From NCBI GenBank assembly GCA_021323755.1, contig JAJPKJ010000030.1, positions 1 through 58,803 on the forward strand: 58,803 bases of DNA, in the 5' to 3' direction. Of the stretch, positions 31,538 to 40,650 are shown one piece after another (the stretch's first letter is position 1; each line of letters opens with the position of its first letter). Below the pieces are notes generated by a model. The model was not told the DNA's origin. It was given only the letters and a program-made list of their open reading frames with translations, and searched no databases. The translations under genes were made by a program, and so were the position numbers. The DNA comes from Chitinophagales bacterium. GTDB lineage: Bacteria; Bacteroidota; Bacteroidia; Chitinophagales; Chitinophagaceae.

Positions 31538-34009
31538 TTAATTATTACCACCTGTTTTTACACGATTTGATTCGTCGTTTGCGCCACCGGTATTTCTGCG
31601 GGGCTGACTACCTTTGATCGGCTTTCCAAAACGATAGGTAAAGGTCAGGCTGACCTGTCTGCTATCGCGGGAATTTTTGAAAGTTGCGTCTGTTTGTTGA
31701 AAATCGATAGTGCCTTTTATGATCTGGGTATGCAGCATATCGCGAACACCCAGTTTCAAACTTCCTTTTTCTTTCAGGATTTGTTTGGATAGCGCAGCAG
31801 ACATCTGTCCGAATGGCTGTAAGAGAATTTGTCCTTCAACTCCTTTGCTGCGATAAAATCCGGAAAGCTCAGCACCCCATCCATGACTAAACCTAAATTG
31901 ATTGTTGACATTGAGTAAGACCGTTGGTGAGCTGATATTAATATCAGAACCGTAGAGCATTCCGGTGAACTTATTGTAGGTATAGTTTGCATACCAAATG
32001 GAAGTCCACCATTTCCGAACTGGAATTTGAGCACTTACTGCAACTCCCATATTTTCTCTGACGCCAATATTCCCGTTACGGACGATTGTTGCCTGACCTT
32101 GCTGCTGAAATGTTTCAGCAAAAAAATTGTTCGTGTGACTGTAATTAAGGGTTGTCGTCAGCCAATTGTTATAGGTATGAGACAGTTCAATATTGTCTGA
32201 AAATTGCGGTTGTAAATACGGATTGCCAGCCTGGTAAGTGTATTCGTCCAAAAAGAATAAGAATGGATTCAAATCCTGGTAAGCGGGTCTGTCAATTCTT
32301 CTTCCATAATTTATGGAAAATTGATTTTTTGCATTCGCCTGGTAGCTGATGTAAATCGTGGGGAACAGATTTACATAACTTCTTTTGAATGATGAATCAT
32401 TATTATTAACGGTATAACTGTTTCCAAGCTGGTGCCCGTTATAATTGGTGTTTTCAAGTCTTAGCCCGGCCTGAATACTTATTTTCTTAAATTGTTTATT
32501 TAGATTCAAATAGGCAGCGTTTATATTCTCATAATAAAGAAAGCGATTGGTCTTTGTCGTATCTACTTGGGGCGTATTATTTATAATGTTGAAATAATTA
32601 GCCGTGTTATCAGTTGTTACATAACTAGTTTTAAATCCCGCTTCGAATTTTAGTTGATTTTTGAATGGATGAGAAAAATCCGTTTTCAAAGTATAGATAT
32701 TGATATTGCTCGGCAGATTTCCAGTCAATATGGTTGCATATTTTTCCTGCCAGTCGGGGGTGTAATTAATGTTATTGAAATATTGGCTGCTGCCGGAGGT
32801 GTAATTCATGAAATCCGCGTCAGCTGTTATTTCGGTACCTGCGGAATCAAATTGATGTCTGAAATTTAAATTCACTGCCCCATTCTTCCATTTTCCATTA
32901 TTGGTAGATGGAGAATAAACAATCGAGTCAATAATATTATCGGGATTTTTCAGGAAGATCGTACTTGACGACCTGTCATCTTCATTGTTTTTAAAGCCAC
33001 TCAGTACAAATCCAAATGTTGTTTTGTCTGAGAGATAATAATCCATTCCTAATTTAGCATTCAATTCTGGATTCGTAAATTTCATATCGGTATGCTGGCT
33101 AAAAATAGAAGTGACATCTTTTCCATTTTGGGCCAGGTAATTTCTATTGATATCCAAATCCTGAAAACCCTCCCAGTGTGAATATCCTGCATTGAAAAAG
33201 AAATTGGCCTTGCCCGTTCTATAATTCAGATTGATGCTTCCGCTGGGTTTTGGATAAACGCCTTGGGTATGCGTTAGGGTAACACTGCCATTAAATCCTT
33301 TTGTCTTGTTCTTTTTTGTTTTGATATTAATGATACCCGAATTACCGGCAGCATCATATTTTGCGGAAGGATTTGTCATTATTTCCAGTTGGCTGATCGC
33401 AGAGGAGGGAAGGCTCTTTAAATAACTTGCCAGCTGCGTTGCATTCAAATACGTTGGTTTATCATCAATCATGACAGTAACACCCTGTTTGCCTTTCAAA
33501 CTGATGTTGCCGTCTTTGTCAATGGTAACTCCGGGAGATTTTTCCAAAACATCCATCACGCTTGAGCCGGTATTGCTTGGTGAGGCATCCACGTTGACGA
33601 TCATTCTGTCGGCCTTTTGTTCAATAAAAGGCTTTGTTCCAACCACGGCAACTGATTTCAGTTCCTGGGTTTGTGATTTTAAAACGATCGATTGAAGATT
33701 GATCGCCGTTTGAGGTGAAGTTATTTCCAGAATTGATGAATAATATGAAACATGACCAACAGAACTAATGCTTACGATATACTTCCCCTTTCTTAGGTCA
33801 TAAAAGCCAAAATTTCCTTTTTTATCCGAGGCAATGGTTTTGATAATGGATGAATCATTTGATTTTAACAGAGAAACACTGGCTGCTTCCAGCGGTTTCT
33901 GGCTTTCATCCTGCAAGCTACCAGAAATATTCTTCGTTTTTGAAGACTGGCTAAATGCATATAAACTAGTTAATATTAAAGCAGTTATGATGATTATTTT
34001 GTTTTTCAT
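31538..34009 (-). CDS. TonB-receptor-like outer-membrane beta-barrel protein (OMP_b-brl_3 type)
   Basis: 823 aa with a signal peptide (cleavage after AFSQ). Order: carboxypeptidase-D-like regulatory domain (about 25-115, ISGSLQDESQKPLEAASVSLL), plug domain (about 130-230, with MDVLEKSPGVTIDKDGNISLKGKQGVTVMIDDKPTYL and ISQLEIMTNPSAKYDAAGNSGIINIKTKK), then a barrel of about 560 residues ending SLTFTYRFGKP. A hydrophilic tail (RRNTGGANDESNRVKTGGNN) follows the last strand, as is common in this group. These proteins resemble SusC-type receptors but lack a SusD partner, and none is near. Whether it imports a ligand or has another role is open. First gene of a three-gene operon. Confidence 0.92.
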   Translation of the reverse strand: MKNKIIIITALILTSLYAFSQSSKTKNISGSLQDESQKPLEAASVSLLKSNDSSIIKTIASDKKGNFGFYDLRKGKYIVSISSVGHVSYYSSILEITSPQTAINLQSIVLKSQTQELKSVAVVGTKPFIEQKADRMIVNVDASPSNTGSSVMDVLEKSPGVTIDKDGNISLKGKQGVTVMIDDKPTYLNATQLASYLKSLPSSAISQLEIMTNPSAKYDAAGNSGIINIKTKKNKTKGFNGSVTLTHTQGVYPKPSGSINLNYRTGKANFFFNAGYSHWEGFQDLDINRNYLAQNGKDVTSIFSQHTDMKFTNPELNAKLGMDYYLSDKTTFGFVLSGFKNNEDDRSSSTIFLKNPDNIIDSIVYSPSTNNGKWKNGAVNLNFRHQFDSAGTEITADADFMNYTSGSSQYFNNINYTPDWQEKYATILTGNLPSNINIYTLKTDFSHPFKNQLKFEAGFKTSYVTTDNTANYFNIINNTPQVDTTKTNRFLYYENINAAYLNLNKQFKKISIQAGLRLENTNYNGHQLGNSYTVNNNDSSFKRSYVNLFPTIYISYQANAKNQFSINYGRRIDRPAYQDLNPFLFFLDEYTYQAGNPYLQPQFSDNIELSHTYNNWLTTTLNYSHTNNFFAETFQQQGQATIVRNGNIGVRENMGVAVSAQIPVRKWWTSIWYANYTYNKFTGMLYGSDINISSPTVLLNVNNQFRFSHGWGAELSGFYRSKGVEGQILLQPFGQMSAALSKQILKEKGSLKLGVRDMLHTQIIKGTIDFQQTDATFKNSRDSRQVSLTFTYRFGKPIKGSQPRRNTGGANDESNRVKTGGNN

Positions 34010-34032
34010 TTTATTTAATTTATACTTTATTT

Positions 34033-34072
34033 AGTACTTTCTTTTGTTTATTACAACTCAAAATTAAGTACT
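34033..34072. repeat. Paired AGTACT boxes at the barrel-operon promoter
   Basis: AGTACTT (34033-34039) and AAGTACT (34066-34072) are inverted, 34 bp apart (about three helical turns). Both flank or touch the promoter -7 element. Such paired palindromes suit a dimeric regulator, but chance is possible. Confidence 0.35.
34059..34066 (-). promoter_or_regulatory. Putative -7 element of the barrel operon
   Basis: TAATTTTG on the minus strand, 49 nt before the ATG at 34009. No clear -33 partner. Confidence 0.45.
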
Positions 34073-34226
34073 GTATATTACATAGAACATTGTTTTGTGT
34101 TGGATGGCAAATTTTATTGATAATCGACCCGATTGAGTGATGAGACGCTTAGAAGAAACGATGGTTACAGAAATTGCACCTTACTTGATAAGTGGAAAAT
34201 TTGATGTGGAAAAGGCAAATAAGAGT

Positions 34227-34643
34227 TCAGATTTGATCTAGAAATTTTTGCTTCAGCTGATCTGTGGGAATCCAGCAGGCTGATTTTTTTCCAAACCATT
34301 TATAACGATGTCGGGCAATGTAATCATAGACAGCGTCTCGAATGAATTTTGGAATAATGATCAATGCATAGCAGAGTCTCCAACCCCGGGAAAGATATTT
34401 TAAAACGCGTAGCGTTGCTGAAGAGCGTGTGTAGATCTTATCATCATCAATGAGCACAAATGAATGGAGCTCATTGGTCTGTTGATTGAATTTTTTTAAG
34501 ATTTCAGATGCTGCATTGCTTTGTAGAGAGGCAAAAAGAAACTGATTTTTCTTATCCCGCTCTATGATGAATTGAACTCCCCGGCTGCATAAATTGCAAA
34601 GTCCGTCGAATAAGACAATTTTCTTGTCGTTGGGAATATTCAT
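34227..34643 (-). CDS. DCC-family thiol-disulfide oxidoreductase (DUF393)
   Basis: 138 aa from ATG 34643, starting MNIPNDKKIVLFDGLCNLCSRGVQF. The family motif D-x-x-C-x-x-C is DGLCNLC (Cys near residues 16 and 19). The end shows RDAVYDYIARHRYKWFGKK, also typical. A longer ORF from 34688 would run through the yebC terminator and is rejected. Predicted redox-active thioredoxin-like fold; partner unknown. The terminator just upstream belongs to yebC, so this gene may have its own start site. Confidence 0.85.
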   Translation of the reverse strand: MNIPNDKKIVLFDGLCNLCSRGVQFIIERDKKNQFLFASLQSNAASEILKKFNQQTNELHSFVLIDDDKIYTRSSATLRVLKYLSRGWRLCYALIIIPKFIRDAVYDYIARHRYKWFGKKSACWIPTDQLKQKFLDQI

Positions 34644-34655
34644 GATAAAAAATAA

Positions 34656-34680
34656 AAGCGGCTGATACCTCAGTCCGCTT
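34656..34680 (-). terminator. Terminator of yebC
   Basis: AAGCGG-CTGA (34656-34665) pairs with TCAG-T-CCGCTT (34670-34680), one bulged base. The minus strand continues TTTTATTTTTTATC. It lies between yebC and the DCC gene, 12 nt before the latter's start. Confidence 0.65.
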
Positions 34681-34708
34681 AATAACAATCATCTTACAGT
34701 GAATGTTC

Positions 34709-35431
34709 TTATTTCAGATTGTGAAATACCTTTTGCACGTCTTCATCCTGTTCCAATTTATCTACCAGTTTCAACACATCCTCGGCCTGGTTGTCCGGAA
34801 GCTCAACGGTTGTGGTCGGTATCCACTCTACTTCAGCAGTGATTGGCGTTATGCCTTTTTCTTCCAGGGCTTTCTGCATATTGCCAAAGTCATTAAAAGC
34901 AGTACGCAGTATCAAGATCGTTTCATTATTTTCGCCGGATCCTTCGCCCATCTCCTCTAATCCTGCGTCAATCAGATCAAGTTCTAATTCTTCCTGGTTC
35001 AATCCTTCAATTTTTAATTTAAAGACGCCCATTTTTTTAAATTGAAAACTCACACTGCCACTGGTTCCCATATTGCCATTCCCTTTGGTGAAATAGCTGC
35101 GCAAATTTGCGATTGTTCTTGTCGGATTATCAGTTGCTGTTTCAATCAATACAGCAACACCGTGTGGGGCATAGCCTTCATACAAGATCTCTTCGAAGTT
35201 GTCCATCTCTTTGCCCATTGCTCTTTTAATGGCCGCTTCTACACGGTCTTTGGGCATGTTGACGCTCTTCGCATTTTGAAAGCAACGACGCAAGGCGGGA
35301 TTATTATTGGGATCGGGGCCGCCGGTCTTAACGGCAATCGCAATTTCTTTTCCAATGCGCGTAAATTGCTTTGCCATGCGGTCCCATCGCGCAAACATGG
35401 TTGACTTTCTTACTTCAAAAATCCTTCCCAT
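34709..35431 (-). CDS. yebC: YebC/PmpR-family regulator
   Basis: 240 aa. The family core is present: start [110 protein letters not shown], and a final [19 protein letters not shown]. Bacteroidota members carry the MGRIFEVRK start instead of MAGHSKW. YebC proteins help ribosomes pass polyproline stretches or act as transcription regulators. Monocistronic; a TAATTTTG element lies 76 nt upstream. Confidence 0.95.
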   Translation of the reverse strand: MGRIFEVRKSTMFARWDRMAKQFTRIGKEIAIAVKTGGPDPNNNPALRRCFQNAKSVNMPKDRVEAAIKRAMGKEMDNFEEILYEGYAPHGVAVLIETATDNPTRTIANLRSYFTKGNGNMGTSGSVSFQFKKMGVFKLKIEGLNQEELELDLIDAGLEEMGEGSGENNETILILRTAFNDFGNMQKALEEKGITPITAEVEWIPTTTVELPDNQAEDVLKLVDKLEQDEDVQKVFHNLK

Positions 35432-35506
35432 TATTTTTAGTTTATATTATTTTCTTGCCTGAGATCGATCTTCCTTTTTGGATTTTCTATTTTTAATTCA
35501 GGGTTG

Positions 35507-35514
35507 CAAAATTA
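35507..35514 (-). promoter_or_regulatory. Putative -7 element of yebC
   Basis: TAATTTTG on the minus strand, followed by GCAACCC. The expected -33 region overlaps the preceding terminator, and no TTTG is seen there. Confidence 0.4.
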
Positions 35515-35535
35515 AACGAACTATGCGAAATAAAA

Positions 35536-35560
35536 AACCGCCTTCAAACTGAAGACGGTT
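35536..35560 (-). terminator. Terminator of the amino-acid permease gene
   Basis: AACCG-C-CTTC (35536-35545) pairs with GAAG-A-CGGTT (35551-35560) with one mismatch. Minus-strand continuation is TTTTTTATTTCG. Located 20 nt past the stop at 35580. Confidence 0.75.
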
Positions 35561-35579
35561 AATATTATAAAAGATGTCT

Positions 35580-37064
35580 TTAAGATTTTAACTTGCTGTT
35601 GTTTTTGCTATAGCCAAAATAAATGAGCAAACCGGCAACCATCCATACCAAAGCGCTTAACAGTGTTTGTCCCGGAAGGCTGATGATCATGGTCGCACAG
35701 ATAATCATCCCTAAGATAGGAACAAGAGGCACAAGTGGAGTTTTGAACGGTCTTGCTAATCCCGGATCTTTCTTTCGCAAAATCCATACCCCTAAGCATA
35801 CCAGCACAAACGCAAATAATGTTCCTATTGAAGTAAGATCTCCTGCTACGCTTTCCGGAAGAAAGGCGGCAAATAATCCAACAAAAACAAATAACACGAT
35901 ATTGCTTTTATAAGGCGTGCGGAATTTTGGGTGAAGATCTGAGAAGATCTTGGGGAGCAATCCGTCCGTTGACATGGTATAGAAGACCCTTGACTGACCA
36001 AGGAGCATCACCAGAATCACCGATGAAAAACCGGCAAGGATGGCAACAGTTACCAGCGTTGCGAGCCATCCATATCCACTCATATAAGTTGAAATAGCAT
36101 AAGCAACGGAGGCTTCTTTTCCGCTTTTTACAAAATCAGTATATGGGGCAACTCCTGTTAACACCCATGAAAATAAAATATACAGAATCGTACAGATCAA
36201 CAGGGAGCCAAGAATGCCTACCGGCATATCCTTCTTTGGGTTCTTGCATTCCTGAGCAGCAGTGGAAACGGCATCAAAACCAATAAATGCAAAAAACACT
36301 ATTCCAGCTCCCCGGAGAACGCCCCCCCATCCATGTCTGAAGAAATCCAAATAAGAATATGTTTTTCCATTTGGTAAAATGGCATCGGGTGCATTTGCAG
36401 GAATTAAATATGGTGTATGATTGGCCGGGTTAATGAATTTCCAGCCAATGGCAATAAATACCAATACGATTGCCACTTTTATGGTAACGATGATTGCGTT
36501 TACGGTTGCGGATTCCTGGGTTCCTTTGATCAATAGCAATGAAAGAGCCAATAGGATAACCAAAGCAGGAATATTTATTATTCCATGATGCAAGATGCCC
36601 GAGGCATCCTTAATGGATTCAAAAGGGGAATGGCACCATTCATATGGAATTGAACCTCCTAAAAGCTTGTTTGCATATTCACTCCAACTTATAGAAACTG
36701 TTGCCGCGCCAAGTGCATACTCAAGTACTAAAGCCCATCCGATTATCCATGCTACCAGTTCTCCCATGGTTGCATACGCGTAGGTATATGCGCTCCCTGC
36801 AATGGGAATGACAGAAGCAAATTCAGCGTAGCACAATCCTGCAAAAGCGCATCCAATTGCGGCAATGATAAATGATATGGTAACAGCAGGTCCCGCATTT
36901 CCACCAGCTGCTGCTGCAGTTCTTACAAATAATCCGGCTCCGATGATTGCTCCTATGCCAAGAGCTATAAGACTCCAGGCTCCAAGCGTTCTTTTTAATC
37001 CTTTTTCTGAATCGGCAGCTTGTGCCAATAAGATATTTAAAGATTTTTTTCTGAATAAACTCAT
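35580..37064 (-). CDS. APC-superfamily amino-acid permease (CAT-like)
   Basis: 494 aa from ATG 37064 (an upstream ATG at 37157 adds 31 residues without homology and overlaps the promoter region). Twelve or more membrane segments. The substrate-binding unwound segment is LIALGIGAIIGAGLFVRTAAAAGGNAGP, and AFIGFDAVSTAAQECKNPKKDMPVGI is characteristic of cationic amino-acid transporters of the YfnA type. LGQSRVFYTMSTDGLLPKIFSDLHPKFRTPYKSN is also typical. It imports or exchanges amino acids across the inner membrane. Divergent from the dicarboxylate symporter gene (158 nt between starts). Confidence 0.93.
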   Translation of the reverse strand: MSLFRKKSLNILLAQAADSEKGLKRTLGAWSLIALGIGAIIGAGLFVRTAAAAGGNAGPAVTISFIIAAIGCAFAGLCYAEFASVIPIAGSAYTYAYATMGELVAWIIGWALVLEYALGAATVSISWSEYANKLLGGSIPYEWCHSPFESIKDASGILHHGIINIPALVILLALSLLLIKGTQESATVNAIIVTIKVAIVLVFIAIGWKFINPANHTPYLIPANAPDAILPNGKTYSYLDFFRHGWGGVLRGAGIVFFAFIGFDAVSTAAQECKNPKKDMPVGILGSLLICTILYILFSWVLTGVAPYTDFVKSGKEASVAYAISTYMSGYGWLATLVTVAILAGFSSVILVMLLGQSRVFYTMSTDGLLPKIFSDLHPKFRTPYKSNIVLFVFVGLFAAFLPESVAGDLTSIGTLFAFVLVCLGVWILRKKDPGLARPFKTPLVPLVPILGMIICATMIISLPGQTLLSALVWMVAGLLIYFGYSKNNSKLKS

Positions 37065-37222
37065 ACAGATTTGGTTATAGTTTGGTTGGTAGAAATTTTC
37101 CGTTTGTAAAATAATCAAATTAATGATACACTTCGAATTCTTTTGATGAAGAATCATTTAATCGCCTCAAAGTTTTGTGAAATCAATATTTTTCGATTGT
37201 TTGCAACATCATTCAGCTGCTC

Positions 37223-38476
37223 ATGAAGAAAATTGGTCTCACCGCGTGGATCTTAATTGCCATGGCAATGGGCATCATTGTGGGCTATATCGTTCATCAC
37301 AATTCATCGGCAATTTTCATCAACAAGTTTGCTTTCAACATAAGGCTTCTGACCAAAATATTTCTTCTTCTTGTTCAGATGATCATTGCGCCCTTGGTAT
37401 TTTCAACATTGGTTGTCGGCATTGCAAAACTCGGCGATCTGAAAACAGTGGGAAGAGTCGGGGGGAAGGCCTTGCTGTGGTTTGTATCTGCGTCTTTTGT
37501 CAGTCTTTTACTGGGCATGTTGCTGGTCAATTTTTTTCACCCCGGTACTGCAATCGATCTAAGTAATGCAGATGTTGCTGGTGCGAAAGATCTTGCCGGG
37601 AAAACGCAGGAATTTTCTTTGGAAGCTTTTGTCGAACATGTTTTCCCAAAAAGTGTGGTTGAAGCTATGGCTGATAATTCCATTTTACAGATCGTTGTCT
37701 TCAGCATTTTTTTTGGTGTGGCAACAGCGGCGATCGGTGAAAAGGGCAGGCCAATCGTTAAGGCGCTCGATGCGGTTTCGCATGTCATTTTAAAAATGGT
37801 GAGCTATGTGATGGCATTTGCGCCGCTGGGTGTATTCGGTGCTATCGCTGCGATCATTGCTACCAAAGGATTAGAAGTATTCGGATTTTACGGGCAATAC
37901 CTTTTGTATTTTATCATGGGGATCGCTTTATTATGGATCGTATTGATTGCGGTTGGTTTTTTGATCCTACAAAAACGAATCGGTGGATTGTTGAAAAGAA
38001 TTGCACAGCCCTTATTGGTTGCATTCAGCACGACCAGCAGCGAGGCTGTTTTCCCAAAGCTTACCAAAGAATTGGAAAATTTTGGATGCAGAGATAAGAT
38101 CGTCTCATTCATTCTTCCCCTCGGTTATAGTTTTAATTTAGACGGGAGCATGATGTACATGACCTTTGCCAGTATTGCCATTGCACAGGCTTATGGAATA
38201 AAAATGGATACCGGAACCCAACTCACCATGTTATTGGTGTTGATGCTGATGAGCAAGGGCATTGCGGGAGTACCGCGTGCAGCGCTTGTTGTGATTACGG
38301 CAACATCGACCATGTTTAAGATTCCCGTTGAAGGTGTTGCATTGATATTACCGATAGATCATTTCTGCGACATGTTCAGGAGCATGACCAATGTCTTGGG
38401 AAATGCCCTGGCAACCAGTGTTGTCAGTAAATGGGAAGGAGAATTGACAGAAGAGTTGGAGCATGGCGATGTTTGA
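37223..38476 (+). CDS. Dicarboxylate/amino acid:cation symporter (DAACS family)
   Basis: 417 aa, about eight membrane helices plus re-entrant hairpins. Signature regions: LLVQMIIAPLVFSTLVVGIAKL, VAFSTTSSEAVFPKL (first hairpin serine-rich motif), ILPLGYSFNLDGSMMYMTFAS (NxDG region) and GIAGVPRAALVVI plus LPIDHFCDMFRSMTNVLGNALAT at the end. Glutamate/aspartate or C4-dicarboxylate uptake with Na+ or H+. The exact substrate cannot be fixed from sequence alone. Upstream of DedA and MFS genes in the same direction. Confidence 0.93.
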   Translation: MKKIGLTAWILIAMAMGIIVGYIVHHNSSAIFINKFAFNIRLLTKIFLLLVQMIIAPLVFSTLVVGIAKLGDLKTVGRVGGKALLWFVSASFVSLLLGMLLVNFFHPGTAIDLSNADVAGAKDLAGKTQEFSLEAFVEHVFPKSVVEAMADNSILQIVVFSIFFGVATAAIGEKGRPIVKALDAVSHVILKMVSYVMAFAPLGVFGAIAAIIATKGLEVFGFYGQYLLYFIMGIALLWIVLIAVGFLILQKRIGGLLKRIAQPLLVAFSTTSSEAVFPKLTKELENFGCRDKIVSFILPLGYSFNLDGSMMYMTFASIAIAQAYGIKMDTGTQLTMLLVLMLMSKGIAGVPRAALVVITATSTMFKIPVEGVALILPIDHFCDMFRSMTNVLGNALATSVVSKWEGELTEELEHGDV

Positions 38477-38557
38477 GGCGGTGATAACCGGTCAGGATCT
38501 GCTCATTTAAATTTTATTATCTTGGGACCTTATAACCTGTGATTAATATCTCAAAGT

Positions 38558-39253
38558 ATGATCGAATTTTTAGCAATAACCTGGAAAGATCTATTAAGCC
38601 CGGAATTTTACATTAATAATGGAGGATTATGGGTTTTGCTTTTTATCATTTTTGCCGAAACCGGATTGTTACTTGGTTTTTTTCTTCCCGGCGATAGCTT
38701 ATTGTTTGTCGCAGGGATCTATACCAACGAACTCGCCTCTTATTTTTTTAATACCGGGAGTGACTTTGCCAATCTCTTATTGATAACGGTCATGGTTACC
38801 TTCTGTGGTGTTCTTGGTAATACTGTTGGGTACTGGTTTGGTGCAAAAAGCGGCCCGTTTTTGTACCATCGCAAAGATTCTTTCTTCTTTAAAAGACATT
38901 ATATCGATGATGCAAAAGGTTTTTATGAAAAACATGGCGGCTCGGCAATTGTGTTCGCCCGCTTTTTACCGATCATAAGAACTTTCGTGCCCATCATTGC
39001 CGGAGTTGTAAAAATGGACAGAAAGAAATTCTCGTTTTATAATGTTATCGGTTGTGTTTCCTGGGTGAGTTTAATGTTATTTGCCGGTCATTATTTACAA
39101 AAATTAATTTTGCGGGAATGGCATTTTGATTTAAAGGATCATCTGGAAGTTATTGTGATAGGACTTGCGCTGGTAACAGGATTCCCCGTTTTGATAAAAT
39201 TATTTTTCGGCAGGAGGGCTTCGAGCAGAAAGCAAAAAAAATCTCCCGGATAA
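38558..39253 (+). CDS. DedA-family membrane protein
   Basis: 231 aa, five to six membrane segments. The DedA core is ETGLLLGFFLPGDSLLFVAGI, then FCGVLGNTVGYWFGAKSGPFLY and the amphipathic re-entrant motif FARFLPIIRTFVPIIAGVVKMDRKKFSFYNVIGCVSWV. DedA proteins are lipid scramblases or flippases (undecaprenyl-phosphate or phospholipid recycling) in the inner membrane. 81 nt after the symporter gene, 13 nt before the MFS gene. Confidence 0.93.
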   Translation: MIEFLAITWKDLLSPEFYINNGGLWVLLFIIFAETGLLLGFFLPGDSLLFVAGIYTNELASYFFNTGSDFANLLLITVMVTFCGVLGNTVGYWFGAKSGPFLYHRKDSFFFKRHYIDDAKGFYEKHGGSAIVFARFLPIIRTFVPIIAGVVKMDRKKFSFYNVIGCVSWVSLMLFAGHYLQKLILREWHFDLKDHLEVIVIGLALVTGFPVLIKLFFGRRASSRKQKKSPG

Positions 39254-39266
39254 TTATTGGAAAAAT

Positions 39267-40511
39267 ATGGAGCATAAAAAAATCTCGCTTTTTAACATCG
39301 CCGTGATCGTTGGTGCACTTGGTTATTTTGTCGATATATACGATCTCCTGCTGTTTAGCATTATCCGCGTTCCTTCATTGAGATCGCTTGGTTTGAGCAC
39401 AGATGAAATTGCAAGACAAGGCTTACACATTCTCAATATTCAAATGATCGGGTTATTGATCGGCGGCATAATCTGGGGAATTCTGGGTGATAAAAAGGGA
39501 AGATTAAAAGTGTTGTTTGCTTCCATCATATTATATTCTCTGGGAAATATTGCAAATGGTTTTGTGCATAGCGTTGACCAATATGCTTTGGTTCGGTTCA
39601 TTACAGGGCTTGGTCTTGCGGGAGAATTGGGCGCCGGCATCACGTTGGTCAGTGAATTGATGCCAAAAGAAAAAAGAGGTATCGCTACTTCCTTAGTTGC
39701 CGGTATTGGATTAAGCGGTGCTGTGTTCGCTTATTTTGTTCGTCAGCAATTCGTAACTGCCTCCGGCGACGGATGGCGCAATTGCTATTTTATTGGGGGA
39801 GGGCTTGGTTTTTTATTATTATTTCTTCGTGTGGGCGTTTTGGAATCCGGGATGTTCAAAAGCATTGAGCAGAGTGTGAAAGTTAGGAAAGGAAATTTTA
39901 TTATGCTGTTCACCAATGGTAAACGCTTAAAAAAATACCTCACTGCAATTTTGATCGCATTACCGAATTGGTACGTGATCGGAATTTTGATTACTTTTTC
40001 TGATAAATTTTCTAAAGAAATGAATATTGTCGGACCTGTAGATCCGGGCAAAGCAATCATGGTGGCTTATGCGGCCATCTCCATAGGGGATATTCTTATA
40101 GGATTCATCAGTCAATGGTTCAAAAGCAGAAAAAAATCATTGTACCTGTTTCATATTATCACCGTGATCGCTGTTGTCTGGTATTTTAATCTGCAGGGGC
40201 AATCGGCGACGATGGTTTATATTGTAGCTGCTTTGATGGGTTTCGGCACTGGATTCTGGGCTATGTTTGTAACAATGGCTGCCGAACAATTCGGAACCAA
40301 TATCCGTGCAACCGTGGCCACCACCGCCCCGAATATGGCCAGAGGTTCTTTGAACCTGGTGTCTTTGTTGTTCGTTTCATTGCAATCCTCACAAGGCTAT
40401 CTAAAAAGTGGCTGGATTACAGGTATAGTGGTATTTGTCATCGCATTTACCTGTTTGGCATTGACCGAAGAAACCTTCAATAAAGACCTCAATTATATTG
40501 AACCGGACTAA
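39267..40511 (+). CDS. MFS transporter
   Basis: 414 aa with 12 membrane helices. The loop 2-3 motif is GILGDKKGRLKVLF (G-x-x-x-D-x-x-G-R), and the helix 4 region is VRFITGLGLAGELGAGITLVSELMPKEKRGIATSL. The early Asp pair in GYFVDIYDLLLF is typical of the metabolite:H+ symporter branch. Substrate unknown, perhaps an organic acid. Only 13 nt from the DedA gene, so co-transcribed. Confidence 0.9.
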   Translation: MEHKKISLFNIAVIVGALGYFVDIYDLLLFSIIRVPSLRSLGLSTDEIARQGLHILNIQMIGLLIGGIIWGILGDKKGRLKVLFASIILYSLGNIANGFVHSVDQYALVRFITGLGLAGELGAGITLVSELMPKEKRGIATSLVAGIGLSGAVFAYFVRQQFVTASGDGWRNCYFIGGGLGFLLLFLRVGVLESGMFKSIEQSVKVRKGNFIMLFTNGKRLKKYLTAILIALPNWYVIGILITFSDKFSKEMNIVGPVDPGKAIMVAYAAISIGDILIGFISQWFKSRKKSLYLFHIITVIAVVWYFNLQGQSATMVYIVAALMGFGTGFWAMFVTMAAEQFGTNIRATVATTAPNMARGSLNLVSLLFVSLQSSQGYLKSGWITGIVVFVIAFTCLALTEETFNKDLNYIEPD

Positions 40512-40650
40512 TATTGCTAACGGGTATTTGACAATGCATCATTTCAAATGCCTTTAGTGCGATCAAAACAGAAATTTGAATTGAGTCCTTCGGAAAGTGA
40601 TTCACAAAAATGCATGTAATTCGTATAAAAAAATTCTGGTAATCCCTGTT

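Noticed and set aside
34140-34241. A 33-codon ORF (start MRRLEETMVTEIAPYL) between the barrel operon and the DCC gene
   Set aside because: Too short, overlaps the DCC 3' end on the other strand, and shows no membrane or lipobox feature. Could be a remnant, but nothing supports it.
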